A stretch of DNA of 64,000 nt from positions 1 to 64,000 of the forward strand of contig NZ_LXIE01000031.1 in assembly GCF_001641085.1 (NCBI RefSeq). The letters run 5' to 3'. The DNA comes from Aequorivita soesokkakensis. GTDB taxonomy: Bacteria > Bacteroidota > Bacteroidia > Flavobacteriales > Flavobacteriaceae. The notes below the pieces were generated by a model, which made no database searches, was not told the origin of the DNA, and was given only the letters and a program-made list of their open reading frames with translations. Position 1 is the first letter of the stretch. Every line of letters begins with the position of its first letter. Shown here piece by piece: positions 33,912 to 42,330 of the stretch. Position numbers and translations under genes: made by a program.

Positions 33912-34679
33912 ATGGAAAAAAATATATCAACAGAGGCTGTAAGGTTTAAATCACTTCGCGAAGAATTAAGGCATACGCAACAATCATTTGCACAACTTCT
34001 TGATATTGGCGCAACAACTGCGGATATAGAAAGAGGCAAAACAAAAATTACAGGAAAAACCGTAATGGAATTGATGTCACAATTTAATATCAACCCTTTA
34101 TGGCTTTATGGTAAAAGTCTGGAAAAATATATAGATGCTATTCGTGGCGATGTCAGTCCGAAAGTTATAACAGTAGATTCCTCGGGCAATGACGGGATTC
34201 TGCTTGTAAACCAGAAGGCAGCGGCTGGATACCCAAATAACATTCATGACATGGGTTGGTATCAAACATTGCCCGCCTTTAGTATTCCTTTACCTGAATT
34301 TAGGAATGCTACATACCGTGGATTTCAGGTGGAAGGTGATAGTATGTTGCCCAATATACGTCCGAACGAGTGGGTACTTGGCCGGGCAGTGCCCAATATA
34401 GTTGAAGCCAGTGACAGTAAAATTTATATTGTGGTTTTAATAGATTCGGTATTGGTGAAGAAACTTCAAAAAATTCCAAATAATCCACAAAGCATCCGGC
34501 TTATTTCCTTAAATGATCAATATTTGCCCATTGATGTAAAAGTGAAGGATATTCAGGAGCTTTGGATGGTAAATAGCAAGCTCAGTTTTGGAGTGGATGA
34601 ACCTTCTGAAAGCAATTTGTTGCGGCAGCTTCAGCAATCTATGGATGAACTGAAAGGACAAATAAGTAGTTTAAAATAA
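33912..34679 (+). CDS. XRE/S24 LexA-like self-cleaving repressor
   Basis: A 255-residue regulator. An XRE-type helix-turn-helix spans about 12-65 (RFKSLREELRHTQQSFAQLL, GATTADIERGKTKITGKTV). The S24 peptidase domain (about 95-225) has a putative Ala-Gly cleavage site at 105-106 (QKAAAGYP), Ser144 in VEGDSMLPNI and Lys183/184 in VLVKKLQ; spacing is close to LexA. A C-terminal coiled-coil-like tail follows. It has phage-repressor architecture, but no phage genes are near. Two operator-like dyads overlap its promoter, so it probably represses itself and may be relieved by DNA damage. A terminator follows the gene. Confidence 0.92.
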   Translation: MEKNISTEAVRFKSLREELRHTQQSFAQLLDIGATTADIERGKTKITGKTVMELMSQFNINPLWLYGKSLEKYIDAIRGDVSPKVITVDSSGNDGILLVNQKAAAGYPNNIHDMGWYQTLPAFSIPLPEFRNATYRGFQVEGDSMLPNIRPNEWVLGRAVPNIVEASDSKIYIVVLIDSVLVKKLQKIPNNPQSIRLISLNDQYLPIDVKVKDIQELWMVNSKLSFGVDEPSESNLLRQLQQSMDELKGQISSLK

Positions 34680-34680
34680 A

Positions 34681-34711
34681 AAAGGGATGCTCACAAAGAA
34701 CATCCCTTTTT
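34681..34711. terminator. Bidirectional terminator
   Basis: AAAGGGATG / CATCCCTTT stem with an 11-base loop and a T run on either strand, between the convergent S24 gene and the lipoprotein gene at 34732. Confidence 0.85.
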
Positions 34712-34731
34712 GTTTTTGAAAGATAAAAAAA

Positions 34732-34968
34732 TTAGTTTTTATCTTCTGTTTTTATTTTTACATCACCGTCATCGTCGGTTTTAATTTTAACCTTTTCGTC
34801 TTCGGTTTCCATTTTTATTTTGTCGCCGTCATCTTTAATCTTAACATCGGCGCCTTTGTCTTGCATTTCTTCAATTATCTCTTCTTTTTCAGTTTTCTGA
34901 TCTCTACAAGATGAGAGAGAGATTGTTAAAAATCCTGCAAATAGAGCAATCATCGTTAGCTTTTTCAT
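34732..34968 (-). CDS. Small charged lipoprotein
   Basis: A 78-residue protein with a lipobox LSLSSC followed by RDQKTEKEE. The rest is extremely acidic/lysine-rich with a repeated strand pattern DVKIKDDGDKIKMETEDEKV, then KIKTDDDGDVKIKTEDKN, resembling repeating short beta hairpins. No family recognised. One of three tiny lipoproteins in this stretch with the start SCR followed by an acidic residue. Confidence 0.83.
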   Translation of the reverse strand: MKKLTMIALFAGFLTISLSSCRDQKTEKEEIIEEMQDKGADVKIKDDGDKIKMETEDEKVKIKTDDDGDVKIKTEDKN

Positions 34969-34999
34969 TGTTTTTAAGTTTTAAGTTAGAATTTATAAA

Positions 35000-35218
35000 T
35001 TATTTATCGTTTCCGATTTCGTCAATTTTTTTATCAATTTCCTCATTTACTTCTTTGTCAACTTCTTTTGCTGTGCGCTCTAAAATGCCTTCTCTTTCTT
35101 CAGTTTGTGGGGTTTCAACTTTTACTTCGCGAATTACTTCTTTGGTTTCAGTCTTATTTTCCCGACAAGATCCCAACGCTATTGTAGCAATAGAAATTAA
35201 AATAAATAGCCTTTTCAT
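35000..35218 (-). CDS. Small charged lipoprotein
   Basis: A 72-residue protein with a lipobox ALGSC (cysteine at residue 18) followed by RENKTETKEV. The remainder is a glutamate/lysine-rich helix (TAKEVDKEVNEEIDKKIDEI). It lies 31 bases upstream of the similar gene at 34732 and is probably co-transcribed. Function unknown; it resembles the small lipoprotein at 33493 in the sequence just after the cysteine. Confidence 0.83.
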   Translation of the reverse strand: MKRLFILISIATIALGSCRENKTETKEVIREVKVETPQTEEREGILERTAKEVDKEVNEEIDKKIDEIGNDK

Positions 35219-35359
35219 ATATAGATTGTTTTAATGGTTTAAGCAAATCTAACTTTTAAATGATGGAGAATTAATAATTATATCCTAAAAAGTGTGAATA
35301 AAATATTAATTTCAAATTATTTTATCATAATCTTCAATTTTTATCGAAAAATATTAGAT

Positions 35360-36595
35360 TTAATTTGCCGTGATATAATTAACTATTTTTTGAGTGGCTC
35401 CTGTATTTTTATTTACAAAGTGTCCGGCAATCATTCCTGTTTTATTTCTGAAATTGATATTGTTCACTAATTTACTTAAAATTTCGTCACATTCAGAAGG
35501 ATTTTTTACAGAAAATAATCCAGCTAAATCCTGTAAACGAATAGCCTCGGGAAATTCACTGTAGTTTTTCCCGATAACAATCGGCACCCCAAAGGTAGCC
35601 GGTTCTAAAATATTGTGAAGACCTGTTTTTCCAGCAGCACCCCCAACATAGGCAATATCGGCATAGCTATAAATTTTGCTTAATAGGCCAATACAGTCAA
35701 TTATTAGCACAGAATATTCAGCAATGTTTACCTCGTCTATTTGAGAATGTAGGATTGTTTTCTTAATAATTTTTTCTTTAAAATTTTCAATTTTATCCAG
35801 CTCAATTTTGTGTGGCGCAATAATGAATTTTACGTTTTCGGGAGCGGAATTTATATATTCCAGCAGTAAAACTTCATCTTCGGGCCACGTGCTTCCGCAA
35901 ACAATACAGATTGAATCTCCTTTAAATTCTTCTGCAAATCTTAGCGTATTGTCCATTTCAATTTGGTGCGAAACCCTATCAAAACGAGTGTCGCCGCTAA
36001 TCGTTAAATTTTTAAAACCAATATTTTTTAAAAGCACTTCAGAATTTTCATCCTGCAAAAAAAAGTGATCAAAATTACCAAGGGCTTTTCGCATAAAGCT
36101 TCCGTAGCTTTTGAAAAAGATTTGATTCTTTCTGAAAACACCCGAAACTAAAAGCGTTGGAATGTTTTTTTTCTTAAGTTCTAGAAGATAATTGGGCCAA
36201 AATTCATATTTCACAAATAAGACAAGCGAAGGATGGATTGCAGCAATAAATTTCTTCGCGTTCGCTTGTGTATCCATCGGTAAATAGACCACGGCATCTG
36301 CCAAAGGGGTGTTCTTCTTTATTTCAAAACCTGAAGGCGAAAAAAAACTGACCACTATTTTATGGTCTGGTTTTAGTTTTTTCATTGCTTCCATAATAGG
36401 GACACCCTGCTCAAATTCTCCCAACGAAGCGCAATGGAACCAAATGGTTTTATCTGTCGCTGATATTTTTTGCTGAAGAATTTTAAAAACATCCTTTCTG
36501 CCATTGACAAAGAGTTTCATTTTTTTACTGAAAAGCGCTACAATCCTTAAATGAAAGGAAGCTAAAAGAATCAACAAATTATAGATTGTATGCAT
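35360..36595 (-). CDS. waaA: 3-deoxy-D-manno-octulosonic acid transferase
   Basis: About 411 residues; start chosen at MHTIYNLLILLASFHLRIVA, where the usual N-terminal membrane anchor begins. Conserved features are WFHCASLGEFEQG near residue 60, IVVSFFSPSGFEI, YLPMDTQANAKKF, the ISGDTRFDRV and CGSTWPEDE stretches and AYVGGAAGKTGLHNILEP towards the C-terminus, as in KdtA/WaaA. It attaches Kdo to lipid A precursors at the inner membrane. The spacer upstream (36596-36789) contains repeat arrays. Confidence 0.95.
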   Translation of the reverse strand: MHTIYNLLILLASFHLRIVALFSKKMKLFVNGRKDVFKILQQKISATDKTIWFHCASLGEFEQGVPIMEAMKKLKPDHKIVVSFFSPSGFEIKKNTPLADAVVYLPMDTQANAKKFIAAIHPSLVLFVKYEFWPNYLLELKKKNIPTLLVSGVFRKNQIFFKSYGSFMRKALGNFDHFFLQDENSEVLLKNIGFKNLTISGDTRFDRVSHQIEMDNTLRFAEEFKGDSICIVCGSTWPEDEVLLLEYINSAPENVKFIIAPHKIELDKIENFKEKIIKKTILHSQIDEVNIAEYSVLIIDCIGLLSKIYSYADIAYVGGAAGKTGLHNILEPATFGVPIVIGKNYSEFPEAIRLQDLAGLFSVKNPSECDEILSKLVNNINFRNKTGMIAGHFVNKNTGATQKIVNYITAN

Positions 36596-36607
36596 ACAAA
36601 GCAAAAA

Positions 36608-36677
36608 TACCAAATTTCAAGTACCAAATTTCAAATACTAGGCTCAATAACTTAATAACCCAATAACTCAATAACTT
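36608..36677. repeat. 14-bp and 8-bp tandem repeats
   Basis: TACCAAATTTCAAG and TACCAAATTTCAAA in tandem (36608-36635), then four 8-bp units AATAACTT, AATAACCC, AATAACTC, AATAACTT (36646-36677). The first matches, in reverse, the spacer between etfA and etfB; the second matches 30221 in reverse. Confidence 0.85.
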
Positions 36678-36760
36678 CAACACAAACAAATATCATTTTC
36701 GTAATTTTACCGAATTCAAAATAGTAGTTGTCAATTTTAAAGATACCCGCCGAAGTTTAT

Positions 36761-36778
36761 ATTGAGCGGAGTCGAAAT
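36761..36778. repeat. Dispersed TGAGCGGAGTCGAA repeat
   Basis: ATTGAGCGGAGTCGAAAT, one base different from the copy at 33285, 11 bases before the ATG of the aminotransferase gene. Confidence 0.85.
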
Positions 36779-36789
36779 ACGGAAAAGGA

Positions 36790-37938
36790 ATGAAAAAAAT
36801 ACAGATGGTTGACCTTAAAGGTCAGTATGAAAATATAAAAGAACGCGTGGACAGTTCCATAATGAACGTGATTGAAACCACCGCTTTTGTGAATGGGACC
36901 GAAGTTCACGAATTTCAAAAAGAACTTGAGCAATATTTAGGTGTAAAACACGTAATTCCATGCGCCAATGGTACGGACGCACTTCAAATAGCAATGATGG
37001 GACTCGGTCTAAAACCGGGCGATGAAGTAATTACGGCTGATTTTACGTTCGCTGCCACGGTTGAAGTAATTGCACTTTTACAGTTAACGCCCGTTTTGGT
37101 GGATGTGGATCCAATTAATTTCAATATTGACATTGAAGCTATTAAAAAAGCGATTACGCCAAAAACCAAAGCCATAGTTCCAGTGCATCTTTTTGGGCTT
37201 GCAGCAAATATGGACGAGATTATGGCAATTGCGGAAGAACACAATCTGTACGTAATTGAGGACAACGCCCAGGGTATTGGGGCCGATTATACTTCTAAGG
37301 ATGGTTCAAAAAAGAAAACTGGAACCATTGGTCACGTTGCTTCAACATCATTTTTTCCTTCGAAAAATTTGGGATGTTATGGTGATGGGGGAGCAATCTT
37401 CACAAATGATGATGATTTAGCCCACATAATTCGGGGGATTGTAAATCACGGGATGTACGTGCGCTACCATCACGATGTAGTGGGCGTAAATAGTAGATTG
37501 GATTCTATTCAGGCTGCGGTGCTTCGCGCAAAACTTCCACATTTAGACAATTACAATAAAGCCAGAATTGAAGCGGCAAATAAATATTCCGAAGCGTTCA
37601 AAGGCATTGAAAATATTATAACTCCTGGAGGATTCGATTCTGAAAAAAATCTTTCGGAAAAGAGTCACGTTTTTCACCAATACACATTGAAGATTAAAAA
37701 TGCAGACCGCGATGCTTTGGTAAACCATTTAAATGAAAAAGGTATTCCATGTGGGGTTTATTATCCAATCCCGCTACATCTTCAGAAAGCTTATAAAGAT
37801 GAGCGTTATAAAGAAGAAGACTTTACAGTTACAAATCAGTTGATAAAAGAAGTGATTTCACTTCCGATGCATACAGAATTGGATGATGAGCAAATAAAAT
37901 ACATCACCGAAACAATTATAAATTTCGTTGCTAAATAA
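36790..37938 (+). CDS. DegT/DnrJ/EryC1-family sugar aminotransferase
   Basis: A 382-residue PLP enzyme: MKKIQMVDLKGQYENI at the start, CANGTDALQIAMMGLGLKPG, DPINFNIDIEAIKKAI, IEDNAQGIGADY and the PLP-lysine motif TSFFPSKNLGCYGDGGAIFT. The C-terminal HQYTLKIKN and GIPCGVYYPIPLHLQKAY are typical. It transaminates a keto-sugar nucleotide for LPS, polysaccharide or glycoprotein glycans. The following galE starts within its stop codon (TAATG), so the pair probably works in one sugar-nucleotide pathway. Confidence 0.95.
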   Translation: MKKIQMVDLKGQYENIKERVDSSIMNVIETTAFVNGTEVHEFQKELEQYLGVKHVIPCANGTDALQIAMMGLGLKPGDEVITADFTFAATVEVIALLQLTPVLVDVDPINFNIDIEAIKKAITPKTKAIVPVHLFGLAANMDEIMAIAEEHNLYVIEDNAQGIGADYTSKDGSKKKTGTIGHVASTSFFPSKNLGCYGDGGAIFTNDDDLAHIIRGIVNHGMYVRYHHDVVGVNSRLDSIQAAVLRAKLPHLDNYNKARIEAANKYSEAFKGIENIITPGGFDSEKNLSEKSHVFHQYTLKIKNADRDALVNHLNEKGIPCGVYYPIPLHLQKAYKDERYKEEDFTVTNQLIKEVISLPMHTELDDEQIKYITETIINFVAK

Positions 37939-38960
37939 TGAAAAAAATACTCGTTACAGGCGGTTTGGGTTATATTGGTTCCCACACTGTTGTTGAACTG
38001 CAAAATTCAGGTTATCAGGTTATTATCATTGATAATTTATCGAATTCCTCTTTGGATGTTTTGGAAGGAATAACCAATATTTCCAAAACCCCTCCGGCTT
38101 TTGAAAGGTTGGATCTTCGCATAAAAGCTGATGTTGCCGACTTTTTTAAAAGAAATCAAGACATCGAAGGAATTATTCACTTTGCAGCCAGTAAAGCGGT
38201 AGGGGAAAGCGTTGAAAACCCTTTGCTTTATTACGAAAACAACCTGAACACCCTTATTTATCTCCTTCAGGAATGCAATGCTTACGGAATTGAGAATTTT
38301 ATTTTTAGTTCTTCCTGCACCGTTTACGGCGAACCCGATTCGCTTCCCATAACAGAGGATGCACCTGTTAAAGCCGCCACTTCCCCATACGGAAATACAA
38401 AGCAGATAAGTGAAGAAATACTGAAAGATACTTGCTCGGTTTCGGCTTTAAAAGCTATTGCGCTACGGTATTTCAACCCAATTGGAGCACACGAAACAGC
38501 TGAAATTGGAGAGCTTCCTGCAGGTGTACCGCAAAATTTGGTGCCGTTTATAACCCAGACTGCTGCCGGATTGCGAAAGGAATTATCGGTTTTTGGGGAT
38601 GATTACCCAACGGAAGATGGCAGTTGCATTCGCGATTATATTCACGTTGTAGATTTGGCAAAGGCCCATGTTATTGCGTTGCAACGTTTACTTTCCGAAA
38701 AAAATGAAACCCAATTTGAGGTTTTCAATTTAGGGACGGGCAGAGGTAGTTCTGTGCTGGAAGTTGTAAATTCCTTTGAAAAAACAACTGGAGAAAAGTT
38801 GAATTATAAAATTGTGGAGCGTCGTCCAGGCGATGTGATTTCGGTTTATGCAGATACAAAAAAAGCAAATAAGGTGTTAGGATGGAAAGCTGAAAAAACA
38901 ATGGAAGATGCTTTGGAGTCTGCTTGGAAATGGGAGAAAAAAATCAGAAATATCTCATAA
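37938..38960 (+). CDS. galE: UDP-glucose 4-epimerase
   Basis: A 340-residue short-chain dehydrogenase-type epimerase that interconverts UDP-glucose and UDP-galactose. NAD-binding GGLGYIGSHTVVEL at the N-terminus, IHFAASKAVGESV, the catalytic SSCTVYG and SPYGNTK (Tyr-x3-Lys), IALRYFNPIGAH and the C-terminal RRPGDVISVYADTKKA are all present. The ATG overlaps the stop of the aminotransferase gene by one base, implying translational coupling. Confidence 0.96.
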   Translation: MKKILVTGGLGYIGSHTVVELQNSGYQVIIIDNLSNSSLDVLEGITNISKTPPAFERLDLRIKADVADFFKRNQDIEGIIHFAASKAVGESVENPLLYYENNLNTLIYLLQECNAYGIENFIFSSSCTVYGEPDSLPITEDAPVKAATSPYGNTKQISEEILKDTCSVSALKAIALRYFNPIGAHETAEIGELPAGVPQNLVPFITQTAAGLRKELSVFGDDYPTEDGSCIRDYIHVVDLAKAHVIALQRLLSEKNETQFEVFNLGTGRGSSVLEVVNSFEKTTGEKLNYKIVERRPGDVISVYADTKKANKVLGWKAEKTMEDALESAWKWEKKIRNIS

Positions 38961-38993
38961 ACAGTATTTTAATGAAGGTTTAACGTTAATAGC

Positions 38994-39024
38994 TTGGAAT
39001 TGGCGTTAAGCCTTTGTTTCTTTG
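38994..39024 (+). promoter_or_regulatory. Possible promoter of the small gene at 39048
   Basis: TTG at 38994 and TTTCTTTG at 39017 with 20 bases between; the -7 box differs from TAnnTTTG by one base. Confidence 0.35.
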
Positions 39025-39047
39025 CCGCAAACAGATAAACAAAAGTT

Positions 39048-39239
39048 ATGAAGTTAGTTTCAGTGAAACGACAAACAAAAACAGAAAAACGATTTACGGA
39101 AAAGATGGGAATGTTCACAACAAGCGTGATTTACATCAAAAAAACTTTTTTGAAAGTTCCCTTTAAAACTTTACACAAATATCGCGAAACCTATTATGGG
39201 GAAGTGAAAGACTGCTCGGATTGTAGAATAAGCGCTTAA
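39048..39239 (+). CDS. Small basic conserved-looking protein
   Basis: A 63-residue basic protein: MKLVSVKRQTKTEKRFTEKM, then a hydrophobic middle with TTSVIYIKKTFLKVPFKTLH and a C-terminal EVKDCSDCRIS with two cysteines that could bind metal. I believe similar small proteins occur in other flavobacteria, but cannot name a family. A good terminator follows, which supports it being a real transcribed unit. Confidence 0.65.
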   Translation: MKLVSVKRQTKTEKRFTEKMGMFTTSVIYIKKTFLKVPFKTLHKYRETYYGEVKDCSDCRISA

Positions 39240-39247
39240 ATAATTTT

Positions 39248-39272
39248 GAATTCGGAATTGTGAATTCAGAAT
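39248..39272. repeat. Degenerate heptamer repeat (GAATTCA type)
   Basis: GAATTCG, GAATTGT, GAATTCA and a partial fourth copy with exact 7 bp spacing; the same unit as the array before hemW (5887). Confidence 0.75.
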
Positions 39273-39275
39273 AAA

Positions 39276-39307
39276 AACGCCGAAAATTATCTTCGGCGTT
39301 TTTTTAT
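39276..39307. terminator. Bidirectional terminator
   Basis: AACGCCGAA / TTCGGCGTT stem with a 7-base loop and a T run on the plus strand (A run upstream serves the minus strand), between the small gene and convergent fabD. Confidence 0.9.
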
Positions 39308-39323
39308 TTTCAAAATATAAAAA

Positions 39324-40205
39324 TTAAACTTCTGCTTTTTCAGTCTCAGCCGAAGCATCAATTTTCTTTACAAGCCCCTGCAAAACATTTCCGGGGCCAA
39401 CTTCAATAAATTTAGTTGCACCGTCTTTTATCATATTTTGAACACTTTGTGTCCATTTAACGGGAGCGGTCAATTGAAAGATGAGATTTTCTTTTATATC
39501 TGAAGGATTTGTTACTGCAAAAGTTGAAACGTTTTGATAGATTGGGCAAGCTGGTTCCGTAAATTGGGTGGCTTCAATGGCAGCGGCCAACTCTTCCCGT
39601 GCAGGTTCCATCAAAGGACTGTGGAATGCGCCACCAACAGGCAAAATCAATGCTCTTCGTGCGCCGGCTTCCTTTAAACTTTCACAAGCTTTTCCCACGG
39701 CATCCACATCACCGGAAATTACTAATTGTCCGGGGCAGTTGTAGTTGGCGGCAACCACAATTCCCGGTGTGTTTGCGCAAATTTCCTCCACTAAATGATC
39801 TTCCAGCCCTAAAACCGCCGCCATTGTGGAGGGCGTTAATTCGCAAGCATGTTGCATTGCCAAAGCTCGTTTGTAAACCAATTGTAATCCATCGCTAAAG
39901 GCAAGTGTTCTATTTGCAACCAAGGCCGAGATTTCTCCCAAGGAATGCCCAGCAACCATATCTGGTTGAAAATTGCTACCCATTACTTCCGCCAAAATGG
40001 TGGAATGCAGAAAAATAGCGGGTTGCGTAACTTTTGTTTCCTTCAGTTCATCAGCGGTTCCTTCAAACATTATTTTGGTAATATCAAAACCCAAAACTTC
40101 ATTCGCTTGCTGGAAAAGTTTTTTTGCTTTTGGGGAATTTTCGTAAAGGTCTTTACCCATTCCGGTAAATTGTGCGCCTTGACCAGGAAATATATATGCT
40201 TTCAT
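39324..40205 (-). CDS. fabD: Malonyl-CoA:ACP transacylase
   Basis: A 293-residue acyltransferase that loads malonate onto acyl carrier protein in fatty acid synthesis. FPGQGAQFTGMGKDLYE at the N-terminus, the nucleophile motif GHSLGEISALVA, GGAFHSPLM (catalytic His) and the C-terminal FIEVGPGNVLQGLVKKI are typical. Length is normal. It is followed by a terminator and preceded by folA in the same direction with a 34-base gap. Confidence 0.97.
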   Translation of the reverse strand: MKAYIFPGQGAQFTGMGKDLYENSPKAKKLFQQANEVLGFDITKIMFEGTADELKETKVTQPAIFLHSTILAEVMGSNFQPDMVAGHSLGEISALVANRTLAFSDGLQLVYKRALAMQHACELTPSTMAAVLGLEDHLVEEICANTPGIVVAANYNCPGQLVISGDVDAVGKACESLKEAGARRALILPVGGAFHSPLMEPAREELAAAIEATQFTEPACPIYQNVSTFAVTNPSDIKENLIFQLTAPVKWTQSVQNMIKDGATKFIEVGPGNVLQGLVKKIDASAETEKAEV

Positions 40206-40239
40206 AGGTTGGTTTTTTAATGAGAATTAAATATAAAAT

Positions 40240-40725
40240 TTATTTGCGAACCCAAGTTTCATAGACAAAAGAATACTTGTGCCTATCATCTTTTTCATGT
40301 TCTGTTGTTGTTATTAGTTGCCATTCTGTTTCCGAAAAATTTGGGAAAAAAGTATCGGCATCTTCAAAAGTTGCATTTACGCGGGTAAGTTCAATTTTAT
40401 CTGCAAACGGCAGCCCCATTTTGTAGATTTCGCCACCGCCAATTATAAAGGGTTGTTCATCTTTTTCGGCAAGTTTCAAAGCTTCATCCATATCGTGAAC
40501 CACAACCGCGCCTTCCTTTTTATAATTTTTGTTTCGCGTAATTACTATATGGGTTCTATTGGGCAAAGGTTTTGGGAATGTTTCAAAAGTCTTTCGGCCC
40601 ATAATAATATGATGGCCAGTTGTGAGTTGTTTAAAACGCTTAAAATCGTCCGGCAAATGCCAAAGCAAATCGTTGTCCTTTCCCAGTTCGTTGTTTTCGC
40701 CAGCGGCGGCAATCATTGTAATCAT
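40240..40725 (-). CDS. folA: Dihydrofolate reductase
   Basis: A 161-residue DHFR reducing dihydrofolate to tetrahydrofolate. MITMIAAAGENNELGKDNDLLWHLPDDFKRF-type start (catalytic Asp in LPDDFKRF), HIIMGRKTFETFP, RTHIVITRN and FIIGGGEIYKMGLPFADKI are diagnostic. Its start overlaps the end of the 2TM gene by 4 bases. Thymidylate synthase, which produces its substrate, is about 5 kb away at 45561. Confidence 0.97.
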   Translation of the reverse strand: MITMIAAAGENNELGKDNDLLWHLPDDFKRFKQLTTGHHIIMGRKTFETFPKPLPNRTHIVITRNKNYKKEGAVVVHDMDEALKLAEKDEQPFIIGGGEIYKMGLPFADKIELTRVNATFEDADTFFPNFSETEWQLITTTEHEKDDRHKYSFVYETWVRK

Positions 40726-41159
40726 TCTACGTCTGGCGGTAAAGGGTTGTTCAGTTCGTTTTTTTTTATTTCTTCGGAAGACATTTTTGGCAGTTGCAGT
40801 TCAGTATCTACTTTTTTCTGAAGTTCCGCCATGCGTTCTGCTTGACGGGCTTTCAATTTTTCAAGTTGGCGGTCTTCCCATTCTTTATCCATAAACTTAT
40901 TCATCACAAACACATTGAAAAGGTGTACAAGAAAGATAAATGTCCAAATTAAAATTGCCCAAATAAACCAATCTTTTATAAAGAAATTTTCGCCATAACC
41001 CAAGACAGGGTTGATGATTATCAATAAGACTGATCCCACTAAAAACACAATAAAATGGCGCATCAGGTTTTTTTTCTGTTTTATGCGTTGCCGAGCATAC
41101 TCGTATTGTTCGCGCTGTTCGGAATCAATTCTTTCAGTTTTTTTAGCTTTTGAAAACAT
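40722..41159 (-). CDS. 2TM-domain membrane protein
   Basis: A 145-residue protein with the 2TM domain pattern: YEYARQRIKQKKNLMRHFIV, a first helix FLVGSVLLIIINPVLGYG and a second helix KDWFIWAILIWTFIFLVHLF, followed by KFMDKEWEDRQLEKLKA and an acidic C-terminal tail. The domain is common in flavobacteria, sometimes fused to LytTR or histidine kinases; here it stands alone. Function unknown. Translationally coupled to folA by a 4-base overlap. Confidence 0.9.
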   Translation of the reverse strand: MFSKAKKTERIDSEQREQYEYARQRIKQKKNLMRHFIVFLVGSVLLIIINPVLGYGENFFIKDWFIWAILIWTFIFLVHLFNVFVMNKFMDKEWEDRQLEKLKARQAERMAELQKKVDTELQLPKMSSEEIKKNELNNPLPPDVE

Positions 41160-41241
41160 AGTTGGGTATTTTCGTGGAATGGAAACTCAAGGTTTCCGTA
41201 TTGTAAAAATACCTTTTTTTCGCCTTTTAGACTATTCATTT

Positions 41242-42324
41242 ATGGAAGAAATACGCAAACACTTTCCCGCATTGGCAGCTTGTACATATTTAAATACCGC
41301 TTCCAATGGAGTGATACCGAAGCCAGTTGTGGAATGGCGAAGACAACACGATATGGATTTGATGAACCACGCCAGTGTGTTTCGCGACCAGCATAAAAAA
41401 CACATTGAACAAATTCGAAAAACGGTTGCCGATTTTTTTAACGCTTCGGAAGAAGAGACAGCTTTGGTGCCCAATTTCTCTTTTGGGATGAATACCGTTT
41501 TGGAAGGACTTCCGAAAGGGCAGAAAATACTTCTTCTAAAAAATGATTATCCGTCCATACTTTGGCCGGCAGAAACAAGGGATTTTGAGATATTTTATGC
41601 TGAAATTGACGAGCATCTGGAACAGAATATTGCTGCTGCGGTAGAAAAACACAAGCCCGATGTGTTTTTGTTCAGCATTGTACAATGGTTGAATGGTGTT
41701 AAAATTGATTTGGAATTTTTAAAACAATTGAAAAGCTACCACCCCAATTTATTGCTAATTGCAGATGGCACCCAATATTTGGGAGCTGAAGTATTCAATT
41801 TTAAGGATAATGCAATTGATGTGGTAGGGGCAAGTGCCTACAAATGGCTGACTGCAGGCTATGGCAACGGATTCATAATGGTGAAAGAAGCTGCCCGGGA
41901 ACGTATTTTTCCAAAAACGTTAGGCTTCAATAGTGCGGAACGGTTTGAAAGTAAACCCGAGGAAACAATGTTTATGAAGCATTTTGAACCTGGCCACCAA
42001 GACACTTTGAATTATGGAAGTTTAGAGCAGGCCATTTTATTCCAGAAAAAGCTCGGGACTGAAAATTTATATGAAAGAATAAAAATCTTTTCAGCAAAAG
42101 CAAGAGAACAATTTGCTGAAAGAGAATTTTTGAAGAACGACACTTTGCTACGAGAGAAACACAGTTCCATTTTTAATTTGAAGGGAGATTCGGTCTTGTT
42201 CCAAAAACTAAAGAGCGCCAATATTATCTGCTCCCCACGCGGTGGCGGTATTCGCGTTAGTTTTCATTATTATAATACGGAAGAAGAACTAGATAAATTG
42301 TTACAAGTTTTGAAGCGTGGGTAA
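41242..42324 (+). CDS. Class V aminotransferase-fold PLP enzyme
   Basis: About 360 residues starting MEEIRKHFPALAACTYLNTA; upstream in-frame ATGs exist but give unlikely extensions into the neighbouring gene. PLP-lysine motif GASAYKWLTAGYGNGFIM, LIADGTQYLGAEVFN and C-terminal SPRGGGIRVSFHYYNTEEEL show a cysteine desulfurase-like class V fold, but there is no catalytic cysteine loop of IscS/SufS. Such proteins include EgtE, the C-S lyase of ergothioneine synthesis. It ends 6 bases from the convergent egtD-egtB pair, which makes a lyase role worth testing. Confidence 0.85.
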   Translation: MEEIRKHFPALAACTYLNTASNGVIPKPVVEWRRQHDMDLMNHASVFRDQHKKHIEQIRKTVADFFNASEEETALVPNFSFGMNTVLEGLPKGQKILLLKNDYPSILWPAETRDFEIFYAEIDEHLEQNIAAAVEKHKPDVFLFSIVQWLNGVKIDLEFLKQLKSYHPNLLLIADGTQYLGAEVFNFKDNAIDVVGASAYKWLTAGYGNGFIMVKEAARERIFPKTLGFNSAERFESKPEETMFMKHFEPGHQDTLNYGSLEQAILFQKKLGTENLYERIKIFSAKAREQFAEREFLKNDTLLREKHSSIFNLKGDSVLFQKLKSANIICSPRGGGIRVSFHYYNTEEELDKLLQVLKRG

Positions 42325-42330
42325 TTTCAA

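Noticed and set aside
33912-34679. Prophage fragment at the tRNA genes
   Set aside because: Only the repressor is phage-like; no integrase, structural genes or duplicated tRNA end were seen.
41011-41241. In-frame N-terminal extension of the class V PLP enzyme
   Set aside because: It overlaps the 2TM gene on the other strand and lacks family similarity; homology starts at 41242.
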